A stretch of DNA of 64,000 nt. Source: an uncultured Ramlibacter sp. Lineage in GTDB: Bacteria > Pseudomonadota > Gammaproteobacteria > Burkholderiales > Burkholderiaceae_C. Of this stretch, positions 49,276-58,897 are shown one piece after another. The translations under genes and the position numbers were made by a program. The notes below the pieces were generated by a model. It was not told the DNA's origin, searched no databases, and saw only the letters and a list, made by a program, of their open reading frames with translations. Position 1 is the first letter of the stretch, and every line of letters begins with the position of its first letter. Location of the stretch: assembly GCF_936925435.1 (NCBI RefSeq), contig NZ_CAKZHQ010000022.1, positions 124,001 to 188,000 of the forward strand, given 5' to 3'.

Positions 49276-49509
49276 ATGCCCCTGCGGCTCCCCCCAGTCG
49301 GAGTACTTCTCGCAGGTCTTGTTGACTTCCTTGCCTTTGCGGGTGTCGGCAAATGTCACCAGGTTGCCCTTGAAGTCGTCGGGCGTCACGTTCCGCACGC
49401 AGGTGCATCAAGCTTGCGCCTTGGTCTGGCCCTTGATCGGGCGGGCGTCGTTGCAGGCAGGAGGGTCACGGTCGCCGTAAGCAACAGCTACGACCGTCCC
49501 TTGCGTTGA
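49276..49509 (-). pseudogene. Remnant of a cysteine-containing protein gene
   Basis: One minus-strand frame reads TVVAVAYGDRDPPACNDARP, a TGA at 49408-49410, then CTCVRNVTPDDFKGNLVTFA and KTCEKYSDWG. The peptide on both sides of the stop looks like a single conserved sequence (paired Cys, charged turns), but it has no start or signal and runs into the terminator at its end. It is probably a decayed gene; the TGA may replace a former Trp codon. Confidence 0.35.
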
Positions 49510-49679
49510 CGCGCCCGGCGCACCTGGCGGCTTGCACCGTCCATTGCCTTGGCGTCGGCCCGCTCCCTGGCCTGCTTGGCGCGGCGCTCGCGAAAGCCCC
49601 GGCCCAGCACGCGGGCGACAACAAAGGTGGCAATGAAGCACACCAGGGCAAAGGCGATGGCACCAGTGCTGAGGTTCAT
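49488..49679 (-). CDS. Small single-pass membrane protein
   Basis: A 63-residue protein: one N-terminal membrane helix (IAFALVCFIATFVVARVLG), then a strongly basic tail (GFRERRAKQARERADAK, RQVRRARQRKGRS). It sits between the tRNA-Ser terminator and the gene remnant, in the same direction as tRNA-Ser and lysC. The hydropathy and clean codon use support a real gene. No family is named. Confidence 0.65.
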   Translation of the reverse strand: MNLSTGAIAFALVCFIATFVVARVLGRGFRERRAKQARERADAKAMDGASRQVRRARQRKGRS

Positions 49680-49691
49680 ATCGGCAGAATC

Positions 49692-49724
49692 TGAAAAAAC
49701 AAAACCCGCCAGAAGGCGGGTTTT
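49692..49724 (-). terminator. Terminator of tRNA-Ser
   Basis: AAAACCCGCC-TTCT-GGCGGGTTTT on the minus strand, continuing GTTTTTTC, eight bases after the encoded CCA. A clear intrinsic terminator. Confidence 0.85.
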
Positions 49725-49732
49725 GAAGGTTT

Positions 49733-49825
49733 TGGCGGAAACGGAGGGATTCGAACCCTCGATGAGGCTCTACACCCCATACTCCCTTAGCAGGGGAGCA
49801 CCTTCGGCCACTCGGTCACGTTTCC
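49733..49825 (-). tRNA. tRNA-Ser(GCT)
   Basis: A 93-nt class II tRNA on the minus strand: acceptor GGAAACG/CGTTTCC, D-loop GAGTGGCCGAAGG, anticodon stem CTCCC/GGGAG with loop CTGCTAA (anticodon GCT), variable arm TATGGGGTGTAGAGCCTCAT, T-arm GAGGGTTCGAATCCCTC, discriminator G and CCA. TATAAT at 49836-49841 on the minus strand is a probable -10 element inside the lysC end. Confidence 0.95.
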
Positions 49826-49846
49826 TGCAAATGCGATTATAGGCGC

Positions 49847-51115
49847 TCAGACAGCCGGCTGATCCAGATCGAAGGCCTTGTGCAGCGCGCGCACGGCCAA
49901 TTCCATGTACTTCTCGTCGATCACCACCGAGGTCTTGATCTCGCTGGTAGAGATCATCTGGATGTTAATGCCCTCTTCGGACAGGGCGCGGAACATCTTG
50001 CTGGCGATGCCCACGTGGCTGCGCATGCCGATGCCCACGATGCTGACCTTGCAGATCTTGGTGTCGCCTTCGATGTGGTCGGTGCCCAGGCTGGGCAGCA
50101 CCTTGGCCTTGAGCAGGTCCACGGTGCGCGCGTAGTCGTTGCGGTGCACGGTGAAGCTGAAGTCGGTCTTGCCGTCCTTGCTGATGTTCTGGATGATGAC
50201 ATCGACCTCGATGTTGGCATCGGCCACCGCGCCCAGAATGTTGTAGGCAATGCCGGGCTTGTCCGGCACGCTCAGGATGGAGATCTTGGCTTCGTCGCGG
50301 TTGAACGCGATGCCGGACACGACGGCTTGTTCCATTTGTTCGTCTTCCTCGAAAGTGATCAGCGTCCCGGAAGCCGCCTCTTCATTGATGTCGATGTCCC
50401 AGGGCGTGAAGCTCGACAGCACGCGCAGCGGCACCTTGTATTTGCCGGCGAATTCCACCGAGCGGATCTGCAGGACCTTGGAGCCCATGGAGGCCATCTC
50501 CAGCATCTCCTCGAAGCTCACCGTGTGCAGGCGCCGCGCCTCGGGCACGACGCGCGGGTCGGTGGTGTACACGCCGTCGACGTCGGTGTAGATCAGGCAC
50601 TCGGCGGCCTTCATGGCAGCGGCCACGGCCACGGCCGAGGTGTCGCTGCCGCCGCGGCCCAGGGTGGTGATGTGGCCCTGGTCGTCCACGCCCTGGAAAC
50701 CGGTGACGATGACCACCTTGCCGGCGGCCAGGTCGGCACGCACCTTCTGGTCGTCGATCGATTCGATGCGGGCCTTGGTGTAGGCGCTGTTGGTGCGGAT
50801 GGGAACCTGCCAGCCGGCGTAGCTGACCGACTCCTGGCCTTCTGCCTGCAGGGCAATCGCCAGCAGGGCCGACGAGGCCTGCTCGCCAGTGGACGCCAGC
50901 ATGTCGAGCTCGCGGTCGTAGGCCGGCGAGGCCTTGCCCGGCGCCAGTTCCCTGGCCAGGCCCAGCAGGCGGTTGGTCTCGCCGCTCATGGCGCTGGGCA
51001 CGACCACCATCTGGTGGCCGGCGCGCGCCCATTTGGCCACGCGCTTGGCGACATTGCGGATGCGCTCGGTCGAGCCCATCGACGTGCCGCCGTATTTGTG
51101 AACGATCAGTGCCAT
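49847..51115 (-). CDS. lysC: Aspartate kinase
   Basis: A 422-residue aspartokinase, first step to lysine, threonine and methionine. Kinase motifs: MALIVHKYGGTSMGSTERI at the N-terminus, GRGGSDTSAVAVAAA and the YTDVDGVYTTDPR nucleotide/aspartate site. Two C-terminal ACT domains for feedback by amino acids follow (ISILSVPDKPGIAYNILG; CKVSIVGIGMRSHVGIASKMF). The start is ATG 51115; the open frame upstream is a shadow of tilS. No lysine riboswitch is seen in the 71 bp leader. Confidence 0.97.
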   Translation of the reverse strand: MALIVHKYGGTSMGSTERIRNVAKRVAKWARAGHQMVVVPSAMSGETNRLLGLARELAPGKASPAYDRELDMLASTGEQASSALLAIALQAEGQESVSYAGWQVPIRTNSAYTKARIESIDDQKVRADLAAGKVVIVTGFQGVDDQGHITTLGRGGSDTSAVAVAAAMKAAECLIYTDVDGVYTTDPRVVPEARRLHTVSFEEMLEMASMGSKVLQIRSVEFAGKYKVPLRVLSSFTPWDIDINEEAASGTLITFEEDEQMEQAVVSGIAFNRDEAKISILSVPDKPGIAYNILGAVADANIEVDVIIQNISKDGKTDFSFTVHRNDYARTVDLLKAKVLPSLGTDHIEGDTKICKVSIVGIGMRSHVGIASKMFRALSEEGINIQMISTSEIKTSVVIDEKYMELAVRALHKAFDLDQPAV

Positions 51116-51186
51116 TGGAATGGAAAGGATGATGCGGCGAGAAATGGAAAAGGCCCCGACAGGGCGTGCCGCGTGAAACCCTGGGA

Positions 51187-52182
51187 TTATACCGAGGGCG
51201 GGAGGGCGGCCGCGTAGCCCAGGGCGGCCCCCTGCCTGAGCACGAAACCGGCGCCGACCTTGATGCGGATGGCGTGGCCGCGCGTGGTGCAGGCCGCCAC
51301 CTGGTCGAGCAACTCCTCCAGCTGGGCGGCGCTGGCGGCAGCCCCGTGCTGCGCACGCAACCAGTGCCGCAGCAGATTGGCCTGGCGCGAGCGCGGCAGC
51401 GCCTGCAGCACGGCGATGGCCGGCGGCGCGCCCGCGGCCACGAGGTCGTCGGCGGCCAGCGCGGCCAGCAGTTCCTGCGCCTGGGCCGCATGCCGGGCCG
51501 AGCGCGCAAAGGTCTCGCGAAACTGCGGAAAGGCTTGCTCCAGCGCGGGCAGCAGTTGGTGGCGGATGCGGTTGCGGGTGAAGGAGGTATCGGCGTTGCT
51601 GGGGTCCTGCACACAGGCGATGCCGGCATCGTCCAGCCATTGCCGCAGCGCCGCGCCGCTGGTGCCCAGCAAGGGCCGCTCGAAGCGCATGCCGTGCCGC
51701 TCGAAGCGCGCCGGCATGGCCGCCAGGCCCGGCAGGCCGGCGCCACGGCTCAGGGCCAGCAACAGGGTCTCGACCTGGTCGTCCGCATGCTGGCCCAGCA
51801 GCACGCAGGCCAGGCCGTTGGCCTGCGCCGCGCCGGCCAGCGCCCGGTAGCGCGCGCGCCGGGCCGCGTCCTCCGGGCTCTCGCCGGACGCGTGGCGGGC
51901 GTCGACCCGCAGGGCATGCAAGGGCACACCGGCCTGCTCGCAGACGGCCATGCAATGGCGCTCGAAGTCATCGGCCGCCGCCTGCAAGCCGTGGTGGACA
52001 TGGATGGCATGGACCTGGCCGGGCCAGGCCTGTGCCGCGGCCAGCAGCAAGGCAGTGGAGTCGGCGCCGCCGCTGAAGGCGACTGCCAGCGGCAGGGACG
52101 GATTGAGCCCCTGCAAAGGGGCCAGGGCGGGGTTGCCCCCCGTGCTAGCGGGCGTCGGCCTTGGTGTCGGTGAAGCGGCCAT
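51187..52182 (-). CDS. tilS: tRNA(Ile)-lysidine synthase
   Basis: A 331-residue N-type ATP pyrophosphatase that converts C34 of tRNA-Ile(CAU) to lysidine. The PP-loop is [16 protein letters not shown], followed by the [17 protein letters not shown] and [19 protein letters not shown] motifs of TilS. The C-terminal domain is shortened relative to E. coli. The ATG at 52182 overlaps accA by 38 bp; a TTG at 52116 would shorten the odd Pro-rich N-terminus and cannot be excluded. It is between accA and lysC. Confidence 0.9.
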   Translation of the reverse strand: MAASPTPRPTPASTGGNPALAPLQGLNPSLPLAVAFSGGADSTALLLAAAQAWPGQVHAIHVHHGLQAAADDFERHCMAVCEQAGVPLHALRVDARHASGESPEDAARRARYRALAGAAQANGLACVLLGQHADDQVETLLLALSRGAGLPGLAAMPARFERHGMRFERPLLGTSGAALRQWLDDAGIACVQDPSNADTSFTRNRIRHQLLPALEQAFPQFRETFARSARHAAQAQELLAALAADDLVAAGAPPAIAVLQALPRSRQANLLRHWLRAQHGAAASAAQLEELLDQVAACTTRGHAIRIKVGAGFVLRQGAALGYAAALPPSV

Positions 52183-53122
52183 AGCCTTGCAGCCGCTCGT
52201 AACGGCGGTCCAGCAACTCTCGCACCTTGAGGTCGCTGACCTGACGCCAGGCATCGTTGAGGGCGCGCTTGAGAAAAGCCGCCATCTGCTTGTGGTCACG
52301 GTGGGCACCACCCACCGGCTCGTTGACGATCTTGTCGACCAGGCCCAGGGCCTTGAGGCGGTGCGCGGTGATGCCCATGGCGTCGGCCGCGTCCTGCGCC
52401 TTCTCGGAGGTCTTCCAGAGGATGGAAGCGCAGCCCTCGGGGCTGATCACCGAGTAGATCGAGTACTGCAGCATGACCACCTGGTCGGCCACCGAGATGG
52501 CCAGCGCGCCGCCGGAGCCGCCCTCGCCAATCACCGTGGTGATGATGGGCACTTCGAGCTGGGCCATCTCGTAGATGTTGCGGCCGATGGCCTCGGACTG
52601 GCCGCGCTCCTCGGCGTCGATGCCCGGGTAGGCACCGGGCGTGTCGACGAAGGTGAAGACCGGCAGCTTGAACTTCTCGGCCGTCTTCATCAGGCGCAGC
52701 GCCTTGCGGTAGCCCTCGGGCCGGCTCATGCCGAAGTTGCGCAGGCCGCGCTCCTTGGTGTCGCGGCCCTTCTGGTGGCCCAGCACCACGCAGGCGTTGC
52801 CGTTGAAGCGGGCCAGGCCGCCGACGATGGACAGGTCATCGGCAAAGTGGCGGTCACCGTGCAGCTCGATGAAGTCGGTGAAGATTTCGTTGATGTAATC
52901 GAGCGTGTAGGGACGTTCCGGATGGCGGGCGATCTTGGTGATCTGCCAGGGCGACAGCTCGCTGTAGATGTCCTTGGTCAGCTGCTGGCTCTTCTTGCTC
53001 AGCTGGTCGATCTCCTCGGAGATGTCGACGGCCGACTCGGTCTGCACATAACGCAGTTCTTCGATCTTGGTCTCGAGTTCGGCAATGGGCTGCTCGAAAT
53101 CCAGAAAGGTCTTCTTTGCCAA
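52145..53122 (-). CDS. accA: Acetyl-CoA carboxylase carboxyltransferase subunit alpha
   Basis: A 325-residue cytosolic subunit that pairs with AccD to carboxylate acetyl-CoA for fatty-acid synthesis. The N-terminal coiled coil ([20 protein letters not shown]) and the carboxyltransferase core ([53 protein letters not shown]) are complete. The start codon is TTG at 53122, supported by AAGGAG six bases upstream and by the canonical [12 protein letters not shown] opening. It overlaps tilS at the 3' end. Confidence 0.97.
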   Translation of the reverse strand: MAKKTFLDFEQPIAELETKIEELRYVQTESAVDISEEIDQLSKKSQQLTKDIYSELSPWQITKIARHPERPYTLDYINEIFTDFIELHGDRHFADDLSIVGGLARFNGNACVVLGHQKGRDTKERGLRNFGMSRPEGYRKALRLMKTAEKFKLPVFTFVDTPGAYPGIDAEERGQSEAIGRNIYEMAQLEVPIITTVIGEGGSGGALAISVADQVVMLQYSIYSVISPEGCASILWKTSEKAQDAADAMGITAHRLKALGLVDKIVNEPVGGAHRDHKQMAAFLKRALNDAWRQVSDLKVRELLDRRYERLQGYGRFTDTKADAR

Positions 53123-53152
53123 GGTGTGCTCCTTGTAGGGGGTCGTTGCCCG

Positions 53153-53791
53153 TCAGTAGGCCACGGGCAGGGGGTCGAGCGAGCGCCAAATATACCAAGT
53201 CGCGACACTGCAATAGGGCTCCCAGGCGGCGGCCACCTCGCGGGCGTCGCTGCGACTGACCGGGTCGCCGGAAAAGTAGTTTTTGCTGATGCCGGTGATC
53301 AGGCCGACGTCGTCCAGCGGCAGCACGTTGGGGCGCATCAGGTGGAAGATCAGGAACATCTCGGCAGTCCAGCGGCCGATGCCGCGGATGCCCACCAGCT
53401 CGGCGATGACGGTTTCGTCGTCCATGGCCTGCCAGGCCTCAACGCGGATCGCGCCGGAATCGAAATGCAATGACAGGTCGACCAGGTACTCGATCTTGCG
53501 CGCCGACAGGCCGGCCGAGCGCATGTCGTCGACCTTGAGCTTGAGCACATTGCCCGGCAGCATGCGCCGCGGCAGCTTGGCGAAGCGGTCCCACACGGTC
53601 TGGGCCGCCTTCACCGAGATCTGCTGGCCGACGATGCTGCGCGCCAGCGTGGTGAACGCGTCGCCGCGCGACTGCAGGCAGCCGTCGCCGAACTGCGGGA
53701 TCAGGCGCTTCATCACCCGGTCTTTTTTGGCCAGGTGCCTGCAGGCCTCGTCCCAGTAGCCCGGGGTGATCAGTTCCACCGCGTCGCTCAC
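53153..53791 (-). CDS. DNA-3-methyladenine glycosylase (HhH-GPD, AlkA-like)
   Basis: A 212-residue base-excision enzyme. The helix-hairpin-helix is [19 protein letters not shown] and the catalytic Asp follows in [11 protein letters not shown], both intact. [19 protein letters not shown] is the family's first core helix. It lacks the N-terminal beta domain of E. coli AlkA, as in the short yeast MAG-like group. The start is GTG 53791, overlapping the cysS stop as GTGA; the long upstream frame is a cysS shadow. Confidence 0.92.
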   Translation of the reverse strand: MSDAVELITPGYWDEACRHLAKKDRVMKRLIPQFGDGCLQSRGDAFTTLARSIVGQQISVKAAQTVWDRFAKLPRRMLPGNVLKLKVDDMRSAGLSARKIEYLVDLSLHFDSGAIRVEAWQAMDDETVIAELVGIRGIGRWTAEMFLIFHLMRPNVLPLDDVGLITGISKNYFSGDPVSRSDAREVAAAWEPYCSVATWYIWRSLDPLPVAY

Positions 53792-55164
53792 TGGAGCGCC
53801 TCCCAGGTGGTGCCGGCAGCAGAGTCCTTGAGCACGATGCCCTGGGCCAGCAGTTGCTGGCGGATGCGGTCGGCTTCGGCGAAGTTCTTCGCGGCCTTGG
53901 CGGCAGCGCGTTCGGCGATCAGGCCAGCGATGCTGGCCTCGTCGAGCGCCGCGCCGGCCTGCAGGAAGGCCTTGGGCTCCCCCTGCAACAGGCCCAGCAC
54001 GCCCCCCAGGGCCTTGAGCTGGCCCGCCGCTTCGGCGCTGCGGCTGCGGTTGACGTCGGCCGCCAGCTCGAATAGCACGGCCACGGCCTCGGGTGTGCCG
54101 AAGTCGTTGTCCATCGCCGCCTTGAAGCGGGCCGCGTGCGGTGCGGACCAGTCGATCCCGGCCTGGGCCGGCGCCACCAGGTCCAGGGCCGTGTACAGCC
54201 GCTTGAGCGAGGCACGGGCGTCGTCCAGGTGCACATCGCTGTAATTCAGCGAACTGCGGTAATGGGTACGGACGATGAAGAAGCGCACGGTTTCCGCATC
54301 GAACTTGCCCAGCACGTCGCGGATGGTGTCGAAGTTGCCCAACGACTTGGACATCTTCTCGTTGTCCTTGTTGACGAAGCCGTTGTGCATCCAGAGCTTG
54401 GCCAGGGGCACGCCGTTGGCGCCCTCGCTCTGGGCGATCTCGTTCTCGTGGTGCGGGAAGGTCAGGTCCAGCCCACCGCCGTGGATGTCGAAGGTCTCGC
54501 CCAGCAGGGCGCAAGCCATGGCGGAGCATTCGATGTGCCAGCCGGGGCGGCCCCGGCCATAGTCGCTGTCCCACTGCGCGTCCTGCGGTTCATGCGGCTT
54601 GGCAGGCTTCCACAGCACGAAGTCCAGCGGGTCTTCCTTGCCATCGAGCACGGCCACGCGCTCACCGGCATGCAGTTCGTCCAGCGACTTGCCCGAGAGC
54701 TTGCCGTAGCCCGGGAAGCGCCGCACGGCGTAGTTCACGTCGCCGCCCTCGGCCCGGTAAGCCAGGCCCTTGGCCTCGAGCTTACGCACGATGTCCAGCA
54801 TCTGCGGCACGTAGTCGGTGGCGCGCGGGTCGTGAGTGGGCCGCTCGATGCCCAGGGCGTCGAAGTCGCGGTACATCTCGGCGATCATGCGGTCGGTCAA
54901 TGAGCGCACGCTCTCGCCGTTCTCGACCGAACGGCGGATGATCTTGTCCTCGATGTCGGTGATGTTGCGCACGAAGGTCACGCGCAGGCCGCTGGCCTTG
55001 AGCCAGCGCTGCACCACGTCGAAGGCAATGTTGGCACGGGCATGGCCCACGTGGCACAAGTCATAGACCGTGATGCCGCAGACGTACATGCGCACATGGC
55101 CGGGTTCAAGCGGAGAAAAGTCCTCCAGAGCACGCGACAGCGTGTTGTAGATTCGCAGGCTCAT
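53788..55164 (-). CDS. cysS: Cysteinyl-tRNA synthetase
   Basis: A 458-residue class I synthetase. The zinc and HIGH region is [26 protein letters not shown] (Cys and His ligands visible), [15 protein letters not shown] supplies further ligands, and KMSKSLGNF is the KMSKS loop. The C-terminal anticodon-binding part is normal. It is coupled to the DNA glycosylase through a GTGA overlap and divergent from the TPR gene, with 163 bp between. Confidence 0.97.
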   Translation of the reverse strand: MSLRIYNTLSRALEDFSPLEPGHVRMYVCGITVYDLCHVGHARANIAFDVVQRWLKASGLRVTFVRNITDIEDKIIRRSVENGESVRSLTDRMIAEMYRDFDALGIERPTHDPRATDYVPQMLDIVRKLEAKGLAYRAEGGDVNYAVRRFPGYGKLSGKSLDELHAGERVAVLDGKEDPLDFVLWKPAKPHEPQDAQWDSDYGRGRPGWHIECSAMACALLGETFDIHGGGLDLTFPHHENEIAQSEGANGVPLAKLWMHNGFVNKDNEKMSKSLGNFDTIRDVLGKFDAETVRFFIVRTHYRSSLNYSDVHLDDARASLKRLYTALDLVAPAQAGIDWSAPHAARFKAAMDNDFGTPEAVAVLFELAADVNRSRSAEAAGQLKALGGVLGLLQGEPKAFLQAGAALDEASIAGLIAERAAAKAAKNFAEADRIRQQLLAQGIVLKDSAAGTTWEALQ

Positions 55165-55327
55165 GGGTGTATCAGGGGGCCGGGCTGCGGTGCATGCCGG
55201 CGGCGCAATTCGGATTGGCTTTGTTCGTCAGGAGTCCGGGGCCCCGACGGGGTGCCCCGGCTACAATCCGATGCAGTATATAGCCCGTGGTACGGGCTTG
55301 TCACACGTGTAGATCCAAGAGGCCTTC

Positions 55328-56362
55328 ATGACGCATGCCCGCTTTCCCGTCCCCAAAACGCTGCGCCTGGTGGCCCTGGCCGCAGCCCTGCTGGGGCCCG
55401 TCGTCGCATTCGCCGATGACTACAGCGACGTCAACCAGTTGATGCGCTCGGGCAAGCTCGCCGAAGCCCTGACCAAGGCCGACCAGGTCCTGGCAGCCAA
55501 GCCCCGCGACCCGCAGATGCGTTTCCTCAAGGGCGTGATCCAGACCGAGGCCGGCCGGCCGGCCGAGGCCATCACCACCTTCACCAAGCTTACCGAGGAC
55601 TACCCGGAGCTGCCCGAGCCGTACAACAACCTGGCCGTCCTGTATGCCGGCCAGAGCCAGTTCGACAAGGCCCGCGCAGCGCTGGAGATGGCCATCCGCA
55701 CCAACCCCAGCTATGCGACGGCGCATGAGAACCTGGGCGATGTCTACGCGAAGTTGGCCAGCCAGGCCTATAGCAAGGCACTGCAACTCGACGCCAGCAA
55801 CACCGCCGTGCAACCCAAGCTGGCGCTGATCCGCGATCTGTTCACCCCTGGCGCCAAGGGCTCCAAGCCCGGCGCCCCGGCCGCTGCCGCGCCCGCCCCC
55901 GCCGTGGTCGCCAAGGCGCCAGCGGCCGCCGGCCCGGTGACTCCCGCCCCCGCCCCGGCTGCGGCGGCTCCCGTACCAGCCGCTGCGCCCGCTGCCGCCG
56001 CGCCCGCAGCGCCAGCCTCGGCAGCCAGCCGCGAGGTCGAAGCCGCCGTGCAGGCCTGGGCTACGGCCTGGGCCGCCAAGGACATGGGTGGCTACCTGGG
56101 CGCCTACGGCAAGGAATTCGATCCGCCCGGCGGTCAGGCCCGCAAGGCCTGGGAAGACGAGCGGCGCAGCCGCATCGTGGGCAAATCCCGCATCAGCGTG
56201 AAGCTCAGCGACGTCGCGGTGTCGGTCAACGGCAGCAAGGCCACGGCGAAATTCAAGCAGGCCTACAGCGCCGACACCCTGAACGTGTCCAGCCGCAAGA
56301 CGCTGGAACTGGTCAAGGCCGGCGACCGCTGGCTGATCGTGCGCGAAAGCACCGGCGCCTGA
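55328..56362 (+). CDS. TPR protein with C-terminal NTF2-like domain, exported
   Basis: A 344-residue secreted or periplasmic protein. The signal ends VVAFA before DDYSDVNQL. Residues about 30-165 are tetratricopeptide repeats (LKGVIQTEAGRPAEAITTF, PEPYNNLAVLYAGQSQFDKA). A low-complexity Ala/Pro linker of about 65 residues follows, then a C-terminal NTF2/SnoaL-like fold (VQAWATAWAAKDMGGYLGAY, ending KAGDRWLIVRE). The same C-terminal domain ends the next gene's product. AGAGG lies a few bases before the ATG. It probably works with the L,D-transpeptidase at the cell wall. Confidence 0.85.
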   Translation: MTHARFPVPKTLRLVALAAALLGPVVAFADDYSDVNQLMRSGKLAEALTKADQVLAAKPRDPQMRFLKGVIQTEAGRPAEAITTFTKLTEDYPELPEPYNNLAVLYAGQSQFDKARAALEMAIRTNPSYATAHENLGDVYAKLASQAYSKALQLDASNTAVQPKLALIRDLFTPGAKGSKPGAPAAAAPAPAVVAKAPAAAGPVTPAPAPAAAAPVPAAAPAAAAPAAPASAASREVEAAVQAWATAWAAKDMGGYLGAYGKEFDPPGGQARKAWEDERRSRIVGKSRISVKLSDVAVSVNGSKATAKFKQAYSADTLNVSSRKTLELVKAGDRWLIVRESTGA

Positions 56363-56433
56363 TCACGTGGCTAGCGCCGCGCCGGCGCACAGGGTGTTGC
56401 CGTTTTGAATTCTTCTCTTTGTCTGTCCAAGCC

Positions 56434-57660
56434 ATGAAGCGGGCGTTGCTCGTCCTTTGCTGCGTGCTGTCGGTCGCCCTGATGGCGGCGCAGGCCTGGG
56501 CCGCGCCGCAGAAAAAGGCCAAGGCCCGCAGCCAGGCGCCGGTGGTGCGCGATGGTGAGGCAGAAGCCCGGCTGCTCGAGGTCTACCGCCTCATCGGCCA
56601 GGCCCAGGGCCGCCAAGCCCTGGCCAAGGCCGAGGCGCTGGTGACCGAGCATCCCAATTTCCAGCTGGCCCAGCTGGTCTACGGCGACCTGCTGGCGTCG
56701 CAAAGCCGGCCGCTGCGGGCCCTGGGCGATGTGCCGGACGCAGTGGCCAAAAGCGGCGCGCAACTCCTGAGCGACCTGCGCGACGAGTCCGCGCTGCGCA
56801 TCCGCGCCCTGCGCGAACGGCCGCCGGCAGGGACCATCCCCGCGCAATTCCTGCAGCTGTCGATGCGCAACAAGCACGCCATTGCCATCGACAGTTCGCG
56901 CGCCCGCCTCTACCTCTTCGAGAACACAGGCGGCGAACTCAAGCTGCTGGCCGACTACTACATCTCGGTGGGCAAGTCCGGCATTGAAAAGGCGGTGGAG
57001 GGCGACCTGCGCACACCGCTGGGCATCTACTTCGTCACCAGCAACCTCGACCCGAAGTCGCTGAAAGACTTCTACGGTGTGGGCGCCCTGCCGATCAACT
57101 ACCCCAACCCCTACGATGCGCGCCGCGGCAAGACCGGTGGCGGCATCTGGCTGCACGGCACGCCGCCGGCGCAGTTCTCGCGCGCGCCCAAGGCCACCGA
57201 CGGCTGCGTGGTGCTGGCCAACCCGGACCTGCAGCGCATCATCCGCACGGTGGAGATCCGCACCACGCCGGTCGTGATCGCCGACAAGCTCAACTGGGTC
57301 ACGCCGCAAAGCGTGCAGCCCGACAGCCGGCGTTTTGCCGACACGCTGCAGGCCTGGCGGGCCGCCAAGGCCAGTGCCGACATGACCCGCCTGCTGGCGT
57401 TCTATTCGGCCGATTTCTCGTTCTACGGCAAGAACCTGGCCGAATGGACACCGGCGCTACGCAGCGAGCTGGACAAGGCCCGTGGCCGCGACATCCAGCT
57501 CAAGGACGTGTCCTACCTGCACTGGACCGACAGTGCCGATACCATGGTGGTCACCTTCGGCGAAGTGCCCGAAGGCGCCCGCAGCGGCCCGGTCAAGCGC
57601 CAGTACTGGCTGCGCCAGGGGACGCAGTGGAAAATCTTTTTCGAAGGAGTGATCGGATGA
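56434..57660 (+). CDS. L,D-transpeptidase (YkuD family) with C-terminal NTF2-like domain
   Basis: A 408-residue exported enzyme. The signal is MKRALLVLCCVLSVALMAAQ, ending AWA. The YkuD catalytic domain has IAIDSSRARLYLFE at the start, INYPNPYDARRGKTGGGIWLHG, and ATDGCVVLAN with the nucleophile Cys. This TDGC form replaces the more usual SHGC. The C-terminal domain (TLQAWRAAKASADMTRLLAFY to [11 protein letters not shown]) matches the NTF2-like tail of the upstream TPR protein. Such enzymes make 3-3 peptidoglycan links or attach lipoproteins. It is coupled to the next cyclophilin gene by ATGA. Confidence 0.9.
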   Translation: MKRALLVLCCVLSVALMAAQAWAAPQKKAKARSQAPVVRDGEAEARLLEVYRLIGQAQGRQALAKAEALVTEHPNFQLAQLVYGDLLASQSRPLRALGDVPDAVAKSGAQLLSDLRDESALRIRALRERPPAGTIPAQFLQLSMRNKHAIAIDSSRARLYLFENTGGELKLLADYYISVGKSGIEKAVEGDLRTPLGIYFVTSNLDPKSLKDFYGVGALPINYPNPYDARRGKTGGGIWLHGTPPAQFSRAPKATDGCVVLANPDLQRIIRTVEIRTTPVVIADKLNWVTPQSVQPDSRRFADTLQAWRAAKASADMTRLLAFYSADFSFYGKNLAEWTPALRSELDKARGRDIQLKDVSYLHWTDSADTMVVTFGEVPEGARSGPVKRQYWLRQGTQWKIFFEGVIG

Positions 57661-58349
57661 ACCCATTGGCCCTGGCAATGACGCGACGCGGCGCGGCCGC
57701 CCTGCTGTATTGCAGCCTCGCAGGCGCAGGTGCTCTGGCACACGCCAACGATGCGCCGCGCGTGAAGTTCGCCACCACGGCCGGCGACTTCGTGGTTGAG
57801 GTCTATCCCGACAAGGCGCCCAAGACGGTGGACAACTTCCTGCAGTACGTCAAGGACAAGCATTACGACGGCACGGTCTTCCACCGCGTCATCGACAACT
57901 TCATGGTCCAGGGCGGCGGCTTCGACACCAGCTACGCCCAGAAGCCGACCCGTTCGCCGGTGGCGCATGAAGGCCGCGAGGCGCTGGCAAAGGGTGGGGC
58001 CAAGAACGTGGTGGGCACGCTGGCGATGGCGCGCACCAACGACCCCAACTCGGCCTCCTCGCAGTTCTTCATCAACGTCAAGGACAACGCCTTCCTTGAC
58101 CCCACCATCATCCCGCCCGGCGACCCGGTGCCCCGGTTCGAATACCAGGGCAAGGTCTACGAGAACATCGCGCGCGCCCAGTTGGTCAATGCGCCTCAGC
58201 TGTTCGGCTACACGGTGTTCGGCAAGGTCGTCAGCGGCATGGATGTCGTCAACAAGATCAAGGCCGTGCCCACCGCCGCGGGCGGCCCCTTCCCCTCCGA
58301 CGTGCCCAAGACGCAGGTCGTCATCACGTCGGCCACGCTGGTCAAGTAA
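57657..58349 (+). CDS. Peptidyl-prolyl cis-trans isomerase, periplasmic cyclophilin
   Basis: A 230-residue cyclophilin with a signal region ([20 protein letters not shown]) and the fold core [37 protein letters not shown] and [15 protein letters not shown]. The inserted loop ALAKGGAKN and a long [16 protein letters not shown] segment set it apart from the following PpiB. ATG 57657 overlaps the transpeptidase stop by 4 bases. It folds or isomerises exported proteins. Confidence 0.92.
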   Translation: MNPLALAMTRRGAAALLYCSLAGAGALAHANDAPRVKFATTAGDFVVEVYPDKAPKTVDNFLQYVKDKHYDGTVFHRVIDNFMVQGGGFDTSYAQKPTRSPVAHEGREALAKGGAKNVVGTLAMARTNDPNSASSQFFINVKDNAFLDPTIIPPGDPVPRFEYQGKVYENIARAQLVNAPQLFGYTVFGKVVSGMDVVNKIKAVPTAAGGPFPSDVPKTQVVITSATLVK

Positions 58350-58369
58350 ACATTCGCAAAGGATTTCCC

Positions 58370-58879
58370 ATGAGCAACCCCAAAGTCGAACTGCACATCG
58401 CCAACCACGGCGTCATCACCCTTGAGCTGGACGAGGCCAAGGCGCCCAAGTCGGTCGAGAACTTCCTGAACTACGTCAAGAAGGGCCACTACGACCGCAC
58501 CATCTTCCACCGCGTCATTCCCGGCTTCATGGTCCAGGGCGGCGGCTTCGAACCGGGCATGACCCAGAAGCCCACCGACGCGACCATCGAGAACGAGGCC
58601 AACAACGGCCTGAAGAACGACAACTACACGGTGGCCATGGCCCGCACGAATGCGCCGCATTCGGCCTCCTCGCAGTTCTTCATCAACATCGCCGACAACG
58701 CCTTCCTCAACCACACGGCGCCCAGCGCCCAGGGCTGGGGCTACGCGGTGTTCGGCAAGGTCGTGGCCGGCACCGAGGTGGTCGACAAGATCAAGGCCGT
58801 CAAGACCGGCCGCAAGGGCTTCCACGACGACGTGCCCAACGAAGACGTGGTGATCGAAAAGGCCGTGGTCGTCGCCTGA
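58370..58879 (+). CDS. ppiB: Peptidyl-prolyl cis-trans isomerase B, cytosolic cyclophilin
   Basis: A 169-residue cytosolic cyclophilin without a signal. Core motifs [40 protein letters not shown] and [16 protein letters not shown] are intact, including the catalytic Arg in FHR. It lies 20 bp after the periplasmic paralogue; the two probably arose by duplication. AAGGA precedes the ATG. Confidence 0.95.
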   Translation: MSNPKVELHIANHGVITLELDEAKAPKSVENFLNYVKKGHYDRTIFHRVIPGFMVQGGGFEPGMTQKPTDATIENEANNGLKNDNYTVAMARTNAPHSASSQFFINIADNAFLNHTAPSAQGWGYAVFGKVVAGTEVVDKIKAVKTGRKGFHDDVPNEDVVIEKAVVVA

Positions 58880-58897
58880 CGGCCGCCCCGCCTGCCC

